Shown: positions 32,885-43,318 of the stretch, in pieces
How positions within the stretch are numbered: position 1 is the stretch's first letter
How the letters are laid out: each line of letters starts with the position of its first letter
Assembly: GCA_934630515.1 (NCBI GenBank)
Contig: CAKTVV010000004.1
Coordinates: 1-64,000, forward strand
Reading direction: 5' to 3'
From: an uncultured Eubacteriales bacterium
Lineage (GTDB): Bacteria; Bacillota; Clostridia; Oscillospirales; Acutalibacteraceae
Length of the DNA: 64,000 nucleotides
The notes under the pieces: generated by a model
The model's input: the letters and a program-made list of their open reading frames with translations, nothing else
Database searches by the model: none
What the model was told of the DNA's origin: nothing
Position numbers and translations under genes: made by a program

Positions 32885-33742
32885 TCAGTCCTTGCGCACA
32901 AAGAGGATGCCCAGCGTGTTCGGGCCGCAGTGGGAAGAAATGGTGCAGCCGGCACGTGTCACCAGTACCTCATCGAAGTGCATATACTGCTCGATGGTGC
33001 GCTTCACCAGCTCCACCCGCTCCTCGGAGATACCGGAATGGGTGATGAAGATGCGGTCGGTGCGAATGTCGGTGCGCCCCTCCAGACGGTCCTTGACATA
33101 GTCCTGCAGCGCCTTATCCAGCGAACCCCGGTACTTTTTCCCCACCGTCATGGTGCTGTCGGCGTTGTTGACCTCGATGCAGGGCTTGAGCTTGAGCATA
33201 TTGGCACCCAGCATCGCCAGCGTAGAGCAGCGGCCGCCCTTATGCAGAAACTCCAGCGTGTCGATCACAAAGCTGGCCTCCACATGCTTGGTGACCTCCT
33301 CGACCTCGGCGACGATCTGCTCCACCGGCATTCCGGCAGCAATGCGCTCGGCAGCGGCGATCACCACCAGCCCCATGCCGGTGGACAGGTTGCCGGAGTC
33401 GATGGAATAGAGACCGGGGGTCTCCTCGGCGGCAATGCGGCAGCTGTTATGAGAGGTGGAAATACCGGAGCCCAGATTGATGTGAATGACATCGTTGCCC
33501 GCTTCAATGAACGGACGAGCCATTTCCTTATATTCCTCCACATTCACCGCCGAGGTGGTGGGGAGGATCTTCTTCTCCCGATAGGTGGTGTAGATCTCGT
33601 CGGGGGTAATGTCCACGCCGTCGTCGTGGCTCTTGCCATCCAGAATGATATGCAGGGGCTTGATATGGACATGGTATCTTTCGATCAGCTCCGGACTCAG
33701 ATCACAGGTGCTGTCGGCGCAAAGCACGATCGGTCTTGCCAT
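32885..33742 (-). CDS. DegV-family fatty-acid-binding protein
   Basis: A 285-aa DegV protein. Family members bind a fatty acid between two domains, and some (FakB) present it to a fatty-acid kinase. Visible features are the opening IVLCADSTCDLSPELIERY, the conserved TSAVNVEEY (about 62-70), INLGSGISTSHNS (about 90-102), and the second domain with FLHKGGRCS (about 164-172). No kinase gene is adjacent. GGAGAATTG precedes the ATG, and a promoter with a palindrome is found at 33777-33829. Confidence 0.9.
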   Translation of the reverse strand: MARPIVLCADSTCDLSPELIERYHVHIKPLHIILDGKSHDDGVDITPDEIYTTYREKKILPTTSAVNVEEYKEMARPFIEAGNDVIHINLGSGISTSHNSCRIAAEETPGLYSIDSGNLSTGMGLVVIAAAERIAAGMPVEQIVAEVEEVTKHVEASFVIDTLEFLHKGGRCSTLAMLGANMLKLKPCIEVNNADSTMTVGKKYRGSLDKALQDYVKDRLEGRTDIRTDRIFITHSGISEERVELVKRTIEQYMHFDEVLVTRAGCTISSHCGPNTLGILFVRKD

Positions 33743-33776
33743 ACATCAATTCTCCTTTTTCACAATTATTCCCTAC

Positions 33777-33829
33777 AGACGACAGGTCGTCTCATGGGGT
33801 ATTTTACCATAGCTTTTGCCATTCTGCAA
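33777..33829 (-). promoter_or_regulatory. Promoter and palindrome upstream of degV-family gene
   Basis: TTGCAG (33829-33824), 17-bp spacer, TAAAAT (33806-33801) on the minus strand. The perfect palindrome AGACGAC-AG-GTCGTCT (33777-33792) lies close to the expected transcription start and may be an operator or hairpin. Confidence 0.55.
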
Positions 33830-33860
33830 GCATTTTCGACAGGCGGCTACGGCAAAAGCA

Positions 33861-33897
33861 AGACCGCCCCGTATGCAGGGCGCACACGGGGCGGTCT
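33861..33897 (-). terminator. Terminator after tRNA-Thr
   Basis: AGACCGCCCCGT and ACGGGGCGGTCT form a perfect 12-bp stem that begins at the CCA end of the tRNA gene. On the minus strand TGCTTTTGCC follows. Confidence 0.75.
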
Positions 33898-33972
33898 GGA
33901 GCTACTGATCCGATTCGAACGGACGACCTGCTCATTACGAGTGAGCTGCTCTACCAGCTGAGCCACAGTAGC
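33897..33972 (-). tRNA. tRNA-Thr (anticodon CGT)
   Basis: The minus strand folds as a full cloverleaf. Acceptor stem GCTACTG pairs with CAGTAGC, discriminator T, and CCA is encoded. The D arm contains GCTCAGCTGGTAGAGC. The anticodon stem GCTCA/TGAGC holds loop CTCGTAA with anticodon CGT (reads ACG, Thr). The T arm has TTCGAAT between GTCCG and CGGAT. A promoter precedes it and a terminator follows immediately, so it is a single-gene unit. Confidence 0.95.
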
Positions 33973-33989
33973 ATATCGGGACAACGCAT

Positions 33990-34018
33990 AGTATAGCAAT
34001 TTTCTGCCATTTCGTCAA
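33990..34018 (-). promoter_or_regulatory. Promoter of tRNA-Thr gene
   Basis: TTGACG (34018-34013), 17-bp spacer, TATACT (33995-33990) on the minus strand, 18 bases before the mature tRNA 5' end. Confidence 0.7.
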
Positions 34019-34094
34019 GGGTTTTGCGAAAAAAAGTTCACTTCCGCAGCGGCAGCCGTCTGCGGCGGAGGCTCTGCGATGGATTTTCCCGAAA

Positions 34095-34130
34095 AATGTC
34101 CGGGTCTCCATCGGCGGAAACCCGGACATT
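34095..34130 (-). terminator. Terminator after glnN
   Basis: AATGTCCGGGT-TCC pairs with GGA-ACCCGGACATT (one mismatch). On the minus strand the stem runs into TTTTTCGGG, 86 bases past the glnN stop. Confidence 0.7.
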
Positions 34131-34215
34131 GGGAAGATGATTCTCTGCAGACGATAATTCCCGGACGGCAAACGCTCCGGCGCCGCAGGTGCCGCAGATG
34201 GCTCTTGCCGTCCCG

Positions 34216-36312
34216 TTACCGAACGGAGAACAGGATGTCTCCATAGCTGGGCAGCGGCCACCGATCCTTCGCCACCGATATCTCCAGAGCGTCGGCGGCA
34301 GCACGCAGGCTCTCCATCGCCGGAATGATCTCATCCCGGTAAAACTCCGCCGTGGTCTGCCCGTCGGCGCACAGGTGGTCGGCGGTATCCAGCCGCTCCT
34401 GCAGCCGGGCGAGCGCCCCCGCCAGCTCCGCCGTCAGGGCGTTGACCCGCCGCAGCAGCGCCTCCTCCACCGGGCAGTCCATATCCGGCAGCGCCGCCCT
34501 TTTGCTGATCAGCGTATCCGCCAGCTCCTTGCCGTAGCGGATGGCGGCGGGCAGCAGATCCTTGCGGGTCATGCTCACCATGGTGTGCGCCTCGATATGC
34601 AGCACCTTGGCATAGTTCTCCAGATGGATCTCGTAGCGTGCCCGCATCTCCGTCTCGGTGTAGACGCCGTATTTTTCAAACAGCGCCACATTCTTCGGAT
34701 GGATATAATAGGGCAGCGCATCGGGGGTGGTGCGCAGATTGAGCAGTCCCCGGCGCTTCGCCTCCTCCAGCCAGGCGTCGTCATAGCCGTTGCCGTTGAA
34801 GATGATCCGCTTATGCTCCTTGATCACCCGGCGGATCAGCGCATTGAGCGCTCCGTTAAAGTCGGCGGCATTCTCCAGCTCGGTGGCGAACTCATCCAGC
34901 TCCTTCGCCACCGCCGTATTCAGCACCACATTGGGACCGGAGACGGACTTGGAGGAGCCCAGCATCCGGAACTCAAACTTATTGCCGGTAAAGGCAAAGG
35001 GGGAGGTGCGGTTGCGGTCGGTGGTGTCCCGGGGGAACCGGGGCAGGGTGTGGACACCGATCTTCATCTGCACCTTTTCCTTGGCGTCGTAGGCGGAGCC
35101 CTGCTCGATGGACTCCAGAATGGCGGTCAGCTCATCGCCCAGGAAGATGGATACCACCGCCGGGGGCGCCTCGCTGGCACCCAAACGGTGATCGTTGCCC
35201 GCTCCCGCCACGCACACCCGCAGCATATCCTGATATTCGTCCACCGCCTTGATGACGGCGCAGAGGAACAGCAGGAACTGGGCGTTTTCGTGGGGGGTCT
35301 CCCCCGGCTCCAAAAGATTCATGCCGGTATCGGTAGCCAGCGACCAGTTGTTGTGCTTACCGCTGCCGTTGACCCCCTCGAAGGGCTTTTCGTGCAGCAG
35401 ACACACCATGCCGTGGCGTGCCGCCACCTTTTTCATCAGCTCCATGGTGAGCTGGTTATGGTCGGCGGCGATATTGGTGGTGGTAAACAGCGGCGCCATC
35501 TCATGCTGGGCGGGGGCGACCTCGTTATGCTCGGTCTTGGACAGCACCCCCAGCTTCCACAGCTCCTCATCCAGATCCCGCATGAAGTCCGCCACCCGGG
35601 GCTTGATCGCCCCGAAATAGTGGTCGTCCAGCTCCTGCCCCTTGGAGGGACAGGCGCCGAACAGGGTGCGGCCGGTGTTGATAAGGTCCTTGCGACGGTC
35701 ATACACCGCCTTATCGATGAGAAAATACTCCTGCTCCGGTCCCACGGTGGTGCGCACCATAGTGACATCCTCGTTGCCGAACAGCCGCACCACCCGCAGC
35801 GCCTGCTTGCTGATCGCCTCCATGGAACGCAGCAGGGGGGTCTTTTTGTCCAGCGCCTCGCCCCCATAAGAGCAGAACGCCGTAGGAATACACAGGGTAT
35901 CATCCTTGATAAAGGCATAAGAGGTGGGATCCCACACCGTATAGCCCCGTGCCTCAAAGGTGGCACGCTGCCCGCCGGAGGGGAAGGAGGAGGCGTCCGG
36001 CTCCCCCTTGATCAGCTCCTTGCCGGAAAAGTCCATAATGACCTTGCCACCGTCCACGGGAGTGAGGAAGCTGTCGTGCTTTTCCGCCGTGATGCCGGTC
36101 ATGGGCTGGAACCAGTGGGTATAGTGGGTGGCGCTCTTTTCGATCGCCCAATCCTTCATAGCGTTGGCGACCACCGCCGCCACCGCCGGATCCAGCCGGC
36201 GTCCGTTTTCCATGGTGCGCTTGAGCGCCCGATAGGTTTCCTTGGGCAGCCGCTCCTGCATCACCTGATCGTTGAATACCATACTGCCAAACAGTGCGGG
36301 AATATTCTTCAT
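34216..36312 (-). CDS. glnN: Glutamine synthetase type III (GlnN)
   Basis: It forms glutamine from glutamate, ammonium and ATP. At 698 aa it is the long GSIII form, distinct from the 440-aa GlnA. Features include the N-terminal type III domain ([19 protein letters not shown]), [19 protein letters not shown], the glutamate-binding [27 protein letters not shown], and [20 protein letters not shown] near 405-425. It has its own promoter and terminator. GSIII enzymes are typical of gut anaerobes, and usually respond to nitrogen supply. No nitrogen regulator site was recognised. Confidence 0.95.
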   Translation of the reverse strand: MKNIPALFGSMVFNDQVMQERLPKETYRALKRTMENGRRLDPAVAAVVANAMKDWAIEKSATHYTHWFQPMTGITAEKHDSFLTPVDGGKVIMDFSGKELIKGEPDASSFPSGGQRATFEARGYTVWDPTSYAFIKDDTLCIPTAFCSYGGEALDKKTPLLRSMEAISKQALRVVRLFGNEDVTMVRTTVGPEQEYFLIDKAVYDRRKDLINTGRTLFGACPSKGQELDDHYFGAIKPRVADFMRDLDEELWKLGVLSKTEHNEVAPAQHEMAPLFTTTNIAADHNQLTMELMKKVAARHGMVCLLHEKPFEGVNGSGKHNNWSLATDTGMNLLEPGETPHENAQFLLFLCAVIKAVDEYQDMLRVCVAGAGNDHRLGASEAPPAVVSIFLGDELTAILESIEQGSAYDAKEKVQMKIGVHTLPRFPRDTTDRNRTSPFAFTGNKFEFRMLGSSKSVSGPNVVLNTAVAKELDEFATELENAADFNGALNALIRRVIKEHKRIIFNGNGYDDAWLEEAKRRGLLNLRTTPDALPYYIHPKNVALFEKYGVYTETEMRARYEIHLENYAKVLHIEAHTMVSMTRKDLLPAAIRYGKELADTLISKRAALPDMDCPVEEALLRRVNALTAELAGALARLQERLDTADHLCADGQTTAEFYRDEIIPAMESLRAAADALEISVAKDRWPLPSYGDILFSVR

Positions 36313-36370
36313 GGACGTCTGTTCTCCTCTCCTGGGCTGGGCGGGGTCGATCCCCGTGCCGATGCTCCTT

Positions 36371-36400
36371 AGTATACCGCTGCCGACCGGGATTTGTCAA
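36371..36400 (-). promoter_or_regulatory. Promoter of glnN
   Basis: TTGACA (36400-36395), 18-bp spacer, TATACT (36376-36371) on the minus strand, about 60 bases before the glnN ATG. Confidence 0.75.
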
Positions 36401-36497
36401 GGCTTGCCGCCCAATTCGCCGGCGGGCGGATCGGGCGGCAGCGGCACAGTAAATCAAAATCGGAAACGTCCCCGCAGCGTTTGGCAGCGCTGCGCCG

Positions 36498-39400
36498 TTA
36501 TTCTTGGGTGCTCCGCCGGCGCTTTCCCACCAGCGCCGCCACACCGCCGCCGATAAACAGCAGGGCGAACCACATTCCCAGCCCCGTAGTGTCCCCCATC
36601 AGCGGAGACTTCGGCTCTGCCGGCAGCTTTTCCGTTACGGTGTCCGCCTTGGCGATCTCCTTGCTTGCCACTGCGTCGGCATAATACTTGCCGCAGCCGG
36701 CGCAGTACCAGTACTCAATATTGCCCTCGGCGTCCTCGGTCGCCGCCGTTGCGCCGACAGGCTTAAGATCGGCGTGGTTATGGGCATCCAGCTTGCCGTA
36801 GGCTTTGCCACAGACCTGGCATACCGCTTTTTCGATGCAGGTGGCTTTGCCGCCGGAGCAATCTTCGGTTTCGACCCCATTGCAGCCGTCCACCGTGCAT
36901 TTGCGGGTGTGGGTGCCGTCGCCGTTCGATTTCCATTCACCGAAGATGTGTCCGTCATGGACCGTTACGGTCATTTCGGCGGTATTGCCCGCCTTGTCGG
37001 TAACAACAATTTCCTGCTCGCCGTCTGCCGGAGAGAGGGTAAAGCTGTTGTTCTCGTCCAGCGTGACCTCCGTGCCGTTTACGGTAACGGTACCCACATA
37101 CTTCTCGTCAATGGTAACGGTCTGTGCCTCGCAATAGATCTTGCCGTTTTCAATGCCGGTGATAACGGGGCTTGTGCCGTCCAGCACGATGCCGTCCGAG
37201 CTGATGTAGTCCGTGTTGCCTGCATTATCCGTCAGTCGGGCATAAACAATATACTCGTTATCGGGATCCATGTCGAACGGTGCGGTGTATGCCGTGAAGG
37301 TCATGCCGTCAAGCTCCGCTTTTGTCAATTTCTTATCCGACAGCCGGTATTCAACCGTCTTTATACCGCTTCCGTTATCGGCTGCGTAGATCGTCACCGT
37401 TTGCGCATCCTTAAAGAACAGACCAAAGGTGATCGTATTCAGAAAACGGCTCCATTTGTTTTCACCGATGTGGATCTCACCGGTCGGCTTTTCGACGTCT
37501 TTCCATTGTGCCGTGAGATGGATATTATCCAGCACGGGGTCCGCAAAGCTGTACTGTGCGCCGTCCTTAAGCCAAGATGAAAATTTGTATCCGTTCTTTG
37601 TCGGTTCATCAGGAGCGGCTGCCGTCTGTCCCCGCAGGATCTTGATCTCATCTACCTTGCTCCCGCCGTTTGGATCAAACGTCAGGGTGCGCTTTGCGCT
37701 GTCCTCAATTTTTCCGCTGCCCGAGACCCTGCCGTAGAAAATTCCGCCGGTAATTTTGCCGTTATTTTCCACTGCGCCGTTAAATATACCGCTCTTGATC
37801 TCAGCGCCCCACACAATGAGCCGACCGCCGGATTGCGTGATCTCAGCGAGCGTTCCCACAGCTTCGCAGTCGGTGATGCAAAGCGTGCCGTTGACCTTCA
37901 GCCTTGTATGGTCGGCATCGGTGCTGCGGATACTGTTGCCGTTAAGGCAGATGGTCACAGCGTCGGGGATCGTGCTGTCGCCTGCCGGCAGTGTTACATC
38001 GTCTACCAGATAGTAATTACCGGCAGCGCTCGGCAGTGAGTCGGAAGACGCCCAGGGCGTCCACACAACATCCGTATGGCTGTGATTCCCCTCGGTGTTA
38101 TTCCCGCAGACACAGTGGGTATGATCAGCGCCGATCCTCAGGTATTTTGCCGCACTCAGAGCGCCGCCGTCTCCCACGTCGGTCTTCACGGCACCTGAAC
38201 CGTCCGCATTTGTGCTCGTCAGGATCGTTATACTGTCATCGCCGAGAGAGACTCCGCAGCCTATGCACTGGCTGCGCTTGGAAATAATATCAAGACTGCC
38301 GTCGCCCTTTATTGTCAGCTTTTTTCTTCCGGTTATGACCGAGCCGCTATTTGCATCCCCCTCGTCGGGCACGATGGCATTTTTCCCTTTGAGAACAATA
38401 TCGAGCGAATAATAGCTGCCGAAGTCTATTACATCGTACTTGCTGTCGGCATCGTACACCAGCTTTGCATTATTAAAGGTCAGCGTGCCGTGACCTTTTT
38501 CCTCATCAAAGTTGCCGTTGTCGTCTATCTGCGAATCTTCGTCAAACTCGTATTTTAACGACCCGCTGCCGTCGCCGAGAATATCGTCCTTGTTGCGGTC
38601 GTCGATCCGTATCCGTGTATCGCCGACCAGTATAAAAAACGGATACTCCCAGACCATGCGTGCGTCACCGATGAAATTCGTAGGCTCCGTTCCCATAAAG
38701 TCGAAAGCATAGTCTCTGCGGTGGCGTACATCCACCGCAAATGCAGTGTTGCCGAAATTGACCTTTGCACGGAAGCCTAAGTACACAGGCCCGTAGATCG
38801 CTCCGCCGTAAGCGTTGAAGCGGTTATCTGCCTTTGCCTGAAGATATCGGCACTCGTCCTCCGTGCCGATGTGCGAGCTCTCACCTATGCTGCCGCCGTA
38901 CAGATTAAATTCAGCGCCGTTGCGGTCGATATCGCTGTACATGTCCACGATAACGTTTCTCATGCCCTTGCCTTTTCCCTCCTCATTCATGAGGAGAGCG
39001 CCGCCGTACAGATCGAACACCGAACCGGCATCACAAACTACGGTCGGTATAGTCCCTAACCACTGACCGGTATATATATTGCCGCCGATGACCTTGCCGC
39101 TGTCGCCGCAATCGGTCACGGAAAGGGTGGCAGAGCTGCCTATCCTCAAAGCGTAGGCGTTGGAGGAGATCGTTTTGCCGTTCAGGCAGAGATCGATGTT
39201 TTCATTGGCTGTCCAAAAGCCGCCCCTGTCCAGATCGTATGTCAGGGTGACATCGTTCATAAGATAATAGCTGCCCGCTTTGGTGGGGAGTGAGTCGGTC
39301 GAGGTCCAGGGCGTCCAGTCGGTGTCAGTATGCACCGTGTGATCCCCCACATCTGCCGAGCCGCTGCAGATGCAGTGTGCGTGACCGTAAATATCTCTCT

Positions 39401-40535
39401 CCCTCTTCAGTATCGGCAGGATCATGCCGGCGCTTTCCACATATCCGCATGCGCCGCCCCAGGGGTGCGTACCGTCCTCACGCCCGTTGATCACGAGGTC
39501 CAGTACCGTTCCGTCTTCAAACGCTTCCTTGGGCATCGGCTTTACGGTATTTTTGTCGATCATCTCCATCTCATCTCTGCCGGCAGCTTTATCTGCCGTG
39601 CCTTCAAGATAATAATTGTTTTTGTGGTTGTACAATGCGCCGTTCAACCCGACGATGCCGCCCAGATATACAGTCGTACTGCCGGTGCTGTCAAGCTTTC
39701 CCGTGCTGTAGCAGTTGGAAATTACACCCTGTGAAATTGCGCCCGCAATGCCGCCGAGATACAGCTTGCCTGCCTCACCGCTGACCTCGCCTGTATTATA
39801 GCAATCATAGATTATAGGCAAACCCATGTTATTTTGATGGCCGACAATACCGCCGACATTGGCGAGCTGGGCAACATTTTTAACGGTGATCTTCCCCGTG
39901 TTGCCGCACCCGATCAATTTCGCATAGGTTACCCCTGCGATCCCACCGACACAGGCATGTCTGTCACTGTCAAGATTCGCAACTGTAACAGAAGCGTTGT
40001 TTGTGCAGTTTTCGATCACACCGCCGTGGGAAAATCCCAAAATACCGCCGACCCAGTCCCTTCCGGTGACACTGCCGTCCACCGTCAGATTTCTGATCTG
40101 CGGACCTCCCGTAGATCCGAACAGCCCTGCGGGTTCATCTTTTTCGGGATCGACATACAGTCCCTTGATGGTTTTGCCGTTTCCGTCAAAGGTGCCTCTG
40201 TATTGGTTATTATCCGTTCCGATCGGGGTCCATTTTTCCGGCTCGGCGGTGCTGCCGTCTGCGGCGGTATACTTCCCATCCGCATCAAATGTGCCGTCGT
40301 TCAGGACAATATCATTCATCAGTGTGGCGCATGCGGTTCGCTGACCGGCGTTTGCCTTATCCCGAAAGGCTTTCAGCCCCTCCGCCGTGTAAATGAGATA
40401 GGGGTCCTCTGCCGTGCCGCTGCCGGTGATGTCGGCATTTGCCGATAGCCCCTCCCCCTCGGCGAACACATTGGTCGGCACAAGGCAGAGCACCATACAC
40501 AAAGTGAGCAGGATAGCCAGTATTCGTTTTCTCAT
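36498..40535 (-). CDS. Large secreted surface protein with GLUG, InlB and Ig-like repeats
   Basis: A 1345-aa surface protein. A signal peptide (MRKRILAILLTLCMVLCLVP) is followed by a region of GLUG-like repeats (about 120-300; VGGILGFSHGG, VGGIVG, YLGGIAG) and two related modules that start with HAHCICSG and HTHCVCGN and contain WTPW-S-DSLP-AG-YYL. A Listeria-Bacteroides (InlB B) repeat near 985-1050 (TLTFDPNGG to LTAQWK) and Ig-like folds (about 1055-1210) come next, then two Cys-rich GKAYGKLDAHNHA-type units. The end, SPLMGD then a membrane segment and KRRRS, is a sortase-type tail whose motif departs from the SPQTGD form in the paralogue. GGAGG precedes the ATG, which overlaps the upstream gene by four bases. 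Confidence 0.85.
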   Translation of the reverse strand: MRKRILAILLTLCMVLCLVPTNVFAEGEGLSANADITGSGTAEDPYLIYTAEGLKAFRDKANAGQRTACATLMNDIVLNDGTFDADGKYTAADGSTAEPEKWTPIGTDNNQYRGTFDGNGKTIKGLYVDPEKDEPAGLFGSTGGPQIRNLTVDGSVTGRDWVGGILGFSHGGVIENCTNNASVTVANLDSDRHACVGGIAGVTYAKLIGCGNTGKITVKNVAQLANVGGIVGHQNNMGLPIIYDCYNTGEVSGEAGKLYLGGIAGAISQGVISNCYSTGKLDSTGSTTVYLGGIVGLNGALYNHKNNYYLEGTADKAAGRDEMEMIDKNTVKPMPKEAFEDGTVLDLVINGREDGTHPWGGACGYVESAGMILPILKRERDIYGHAHCICSGSADVGDHTVHTDTDWTPWTSTDSLPTKAGSYYLMNDVTLTYDLDRGGFWTANENIDLCLNGKTISSNAYALRIGSSATLSVTDCGDSGKVIGGNIYTGQWLGTIPTVVCDAGSVFDLYGGALLMNEEGKGKGMRNVIVDMYSDIDRNGAEFNLYGGSIGESSHIGTEDECRYLQAKADNRFNAYGGAIYGPVYLGFRAKVNFGNTAFAVDVRHRRDYAFDFMGTEPTNFIGDARMVWEYPFFILVGDTRIRIDDRNKDDILGDGSGSLKYEFDEDSQIDDNGNFDEEKGHGTLTFNNAKLVYDADSKYDVIDFGSYYSLDIVLKGKNAIVPDEGDANSGSVITGRKKLTIKGDGSLDIISKRSQCIGCGVSLGDDSITILTSTNADGSGAVKTDVGDGGALSAAKYLRIGADHTHCVCGNNTEGNHSHTDVVWTPWASSDSLPSAAGNYYLVDDVTLPAGDSTIPDAVTICLNGNSIRSTDADHTRLKVNGTLCITDCEAVGTLAEITQSGGRLIVWGAEIKSGIFNGAVENNGKITGGIFYGRVSGSGKIEDSAKRTLTFDPNGGSKVDEIKILRGQTAAAPDEPTKNGYKFSSWLKDGAQYSFADPVLDNIHLTAQWKDVEKPTGEIHIGENKWSRFLNTITFGLFFKDAQTVTIYAADNGSGIKTVEYRLSDKKLTKAELDGMTFTAYTAPFDMDPDNEYIVYARLTDNAGNTDYISSDGIVLDGTSPVITGIENGKIYCEAQTVTIDEKYVGTVTVNGTEVTLDENNSFTLSPADGEQEIVVTDKAGNTAEMTVTVHDGHIFGEWKSNGDGTHTRKCTVDGCNGVETEDCSGGKATCIEKAVCQVCGKAYGKLDAHNHADLKPVGATAATEDAEGNIEYWYCAGCGKYYADAVASKEIAKADTVTEKLPAEPKSPLMGDTTGLGMWFALLFIGGGVAALVGKRRRSTQE

Positions 40536-42720
40536 TTCTCGTTACCTCCATATCGACGCAAATTTTTTCGTTTCACGGTAAGTGCCGTGCCTGCGCCGCC
40601 GCCGATGAACAGCAGGGCGAACCACAGCATACGGCTGCCGGCATCGCCGGTCTGGGGCGATTTCGTTTCATTCGATAGCTTTTCCGTTACGGTGGCAGCC
40701 TTCGTGATCTCCCTGCTTGCCGCTGCGTCGGCATAATACTTGCCGCAGCCGGCGCAATACCAATACTCGATATTGCCCTCGGCGTCCTCGGTCGCCGCCG
40801 TTGCCTCGCTATGATTGAGAGCGGCGTGGTTATGGGCATCCGGCTCGCCGTAGGCTTTACCGCAGCCGTCGCAGAGCTTGGCGGAATTGCAATACGCCGT
40901 GCCGCCGTGGTGACGTTCGGTCAGCCGCATCCATGCAAGCACAGGCAGCTCCGTCGTATCGCTCACATCGTCGCTCAGGGGCTTGCAGCCCTCGGCATCC
41001 CATGAGTGCGCATCGGCGGCACGTCCGTCGATCAGCGCCAGAGAGGTCATTACTGCCACGCCGTATATAGCCGGTCACCGTTACATTCATGACCGTGGCG
41101 CCATCAAGGCGGGCAAAAAGAGCGGCGGCGTATTCAGAATCAATATAAGTATTGCTGACTGTGTAGTACAGTCCTTTTATCGTGTGTCCTGCGCCGTCAA
41201 AGGTGCCGCTGTATGCGTTAAGGCTGTCGCCAATGGGCGTCCACTCCTCCGGGGTGGCGCCGATCAGACCGGAGGTGTAGTTTCCGTCGTCGTCAAAGCT
41301 GCCGTCGTTCAGCACAATATCATCGGTAAGCACCGCACAGGCGCCGAGGTGCTGCGTCTGTCCGTTGATACCGTTTACGAGATCCCGGAAGAGGAGCAGC
41401 TGCTCCTTGGTGCCGATCTGGTACGGATAGGCGGCGGTGCCGAGCCCCTCCATGCGGATCATCTTTGAGCCGCTCACATACGCAAGGGATACGGTCGGGG
41501 CTACCGTGCCGTCGGTCACGGTGTATTGGCTTGTATAATAACTGAGGGCGTTATCGCTGTATATGCTTTCCCCCTTGTTGGCTTCGCATCCGGTGATGCT
41601 GCCGCCGCTCAGATCGATACTGCCGCCGGGGAACATATATACACCGCCGCCATAGCCTTCGGGATTGGAGTCTTCGGTGAGACCCGTGGCTTTGCAGCCG
41701 GTAATTGCAGCTTTGTCGGACATGGGAATGTGCCGTACTTATCTACGGAAATACCGCCGCCGTTGTTGGCGCTGCAGCCTTCGATGCTTCCGCCCTTCAT
41801 GGTAAAAGCGGGCGTAATGCACTTGTACTGTCCGTTTTCTTCAGCGAACTTTCCTACGCTCGACACATAAACGCCGCCGCCATGATTCGCTTTGCAGCCG
41901 GTGATGCTGCCGGCATTCAGGGTGAACACCGACTGGTGTGACAGGTACACGCCGCCGCCGTCGAAGGCAGAGCAGTTTTCGATGCGTGCGCCCATGTTCA
42001 TTGCAAAGGAGCCGAGGACGGTATTTCCTTTTTCATCATACTCGGAGGATACATAAACGCCCCCGCCGAGAAATTGTCTGTTACTGTTTCGGGTACCGCA
42101 GCCGGAGATCACGGTCCTTCCTCCCGCCATGCTGAAATCACCGCCGCATACGAGAACACCTGCCTGCAATTCATTTTCGATCCTGCTGCCCGAGGTCATG
42201 GATACCCTGCCACGCAGAATATAAAGGCCGATACTGGTGGTGTACTTGGGCGTTTCCTCCGACCCGGTCGGAATAGTTACAGACGAATTGGTGAGCGTGC
42301 CGCCCCACATGCTCATGTCTCCCGTGGGACCTACATATATTCCGGTGCTGGCGTCGCCCCATACGTCGATCTTGCCTTTTTTGCTTTCGCCGGAGTCGGT
42401 AATGGTAAGATTTGCGTTGACGGCGATACCGGCAGCGAACGTATATGTGAATTCGCCGGCGCTGTTATACTGCTTGGTTGAGATCATTCCCGGCTTCCGG
42501 AAGGTCAGCGTGTGACCGTTCAGATCCAGCTCGGTGTTGTAATTGAGGATCAGTGTGCCTCTCTCAACGGTTATGTTATCCGTCATCCGGGCATTGCCGC
42601 CGCCACTCCGGACAGCCGTAAACAGCGCCTCCTCCGTAGCGGCATCGGTAATACGCTCGCCGGCATAAGGCAAAGCAGCATACTGAGCACGAGCAGAACG
42701 TCGAGTATCCGTTTCTTCAT
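40532..42720 (-). pseudogene. Frameshifted paralogous surface protein
   Basis: The gene is readable only by joining four frame segments. ATG 42720 (GGAGG nine bases upstream) encodes a signal peptide, MKKRILDVLLVLSMLLCLMP. Near 42660 the frame must shift to read ITDAATEEALFTAV and a series of Gly-rich beta-helix repeats (GGGVYVSS, SITGCKANHGG). Near 41720 it shifts again at KYGTFP/MSDKAAITGC. Near 41065 it returns to the second frame, which ends in GCGKAYGEPDAHNHA-type units and a good sortase tail, SPQTGD plus membrane segment plus KRKNLRR. No single frame crosses these points. Its stop overlaps the next gene's ATG, and its start overlaps the TetR stop. Confidence 0.8.
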
Positions 42721-43316
42721 TTCCCATTACCTCCGTGCAAGTATTGCGAGCGATATTTATCTGCAAACAGGGCGACCCCCTGCTTTAAGACCTCCATCTG
42801 GGATCTTAAGTAGTATTCGTCCTCAAACATAGCGTAGTGGACACACGCCCGGACGAAAACGAAGATCAGCGGGGTGATCGTGGTATAGGGGATCCCGAGC
42901 TTCGGCTCCAGCTGCTTGGCATAGGCAGTGTACCGCTCGTTGACCCCCTCGAAAAATTTCTTGCCGTATTCCATATATTGCGGAAGGGTGTACACCTGAT
43001 ACATGAGCCGGTATTTTTTCCCATGCTTTTTGGCTGTCCAGTAGGGAACCTCCTCAATAAACCGCACCACATCCTTCGGATCGGCGGGGGCTTTCTTCAT
43101 GAAGTCCTCCTCCACCCTTGCCATGCAGTACGCCGTCGATTCAAGGATCAGCTCATCCCGGTTTTTGAAATAGGCATAGAGATTGCCTGGGCTGCAGCCG
43201 CACGCCTGCGCCAGCATTTTAACACCCGTGCCGGTCAGCCCATGCTCCGCATAGCAGTCGAAGCATTTCTCCATCATAGCGATCTTTTTTGGGTTATGCT
43301 GCTGCTCGGTGTTCAT
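42717..43316 (-). CDS. TetR-family regulator heading the surface-protein operon
   Basis: A 199-aa TetR-type protein. The helix-turn-helix is at about 24-50 (GTGVKMLAQACGCSPGNLYAYFKNRDE split over the turn), with an all-helical ligand domain after about residue 60. Its TGA overlaps the ATG of the following surface-protein gene (ATGA), so the regulator is co-transcribed with its likely targets. GAGGTAAACG precedes the ATG; direct repeats around the promoter (43319-43352) suggest autoregulation. Confidence 0.85.
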   Translation of the reverse strand: MNTEQQHNPKKIAMMEKCFDCYAEHGLTGTGVKMLAQACGCSPGNLYAYFKNRDELILESTAYCMARVEEDFMKKAPADPKDVVRFIEEVPYWTAKKHGKKYRLMYQVYTLPQYMEYGKKFFEGVNERYTAYAKQLEPKLGIPYTTITPLIFVFVRACVHYAMFEDEYYLRSQMEVLKQGVALFADKYRSQYLHGGNGK

Positions 43317-43318
43317 CG

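Noticed and set aside
34189..36372. 727-codon plus-strand frame opposite glnN
   Set aside because: Shadow of glnN on the other strand; no domain and no start signal.
40532..42720. Programmed frameshifting to make the full surface protein
   Set aside because: Three shifts in different directions at sites without a slippery heptamer make decay or sequence error more likely.
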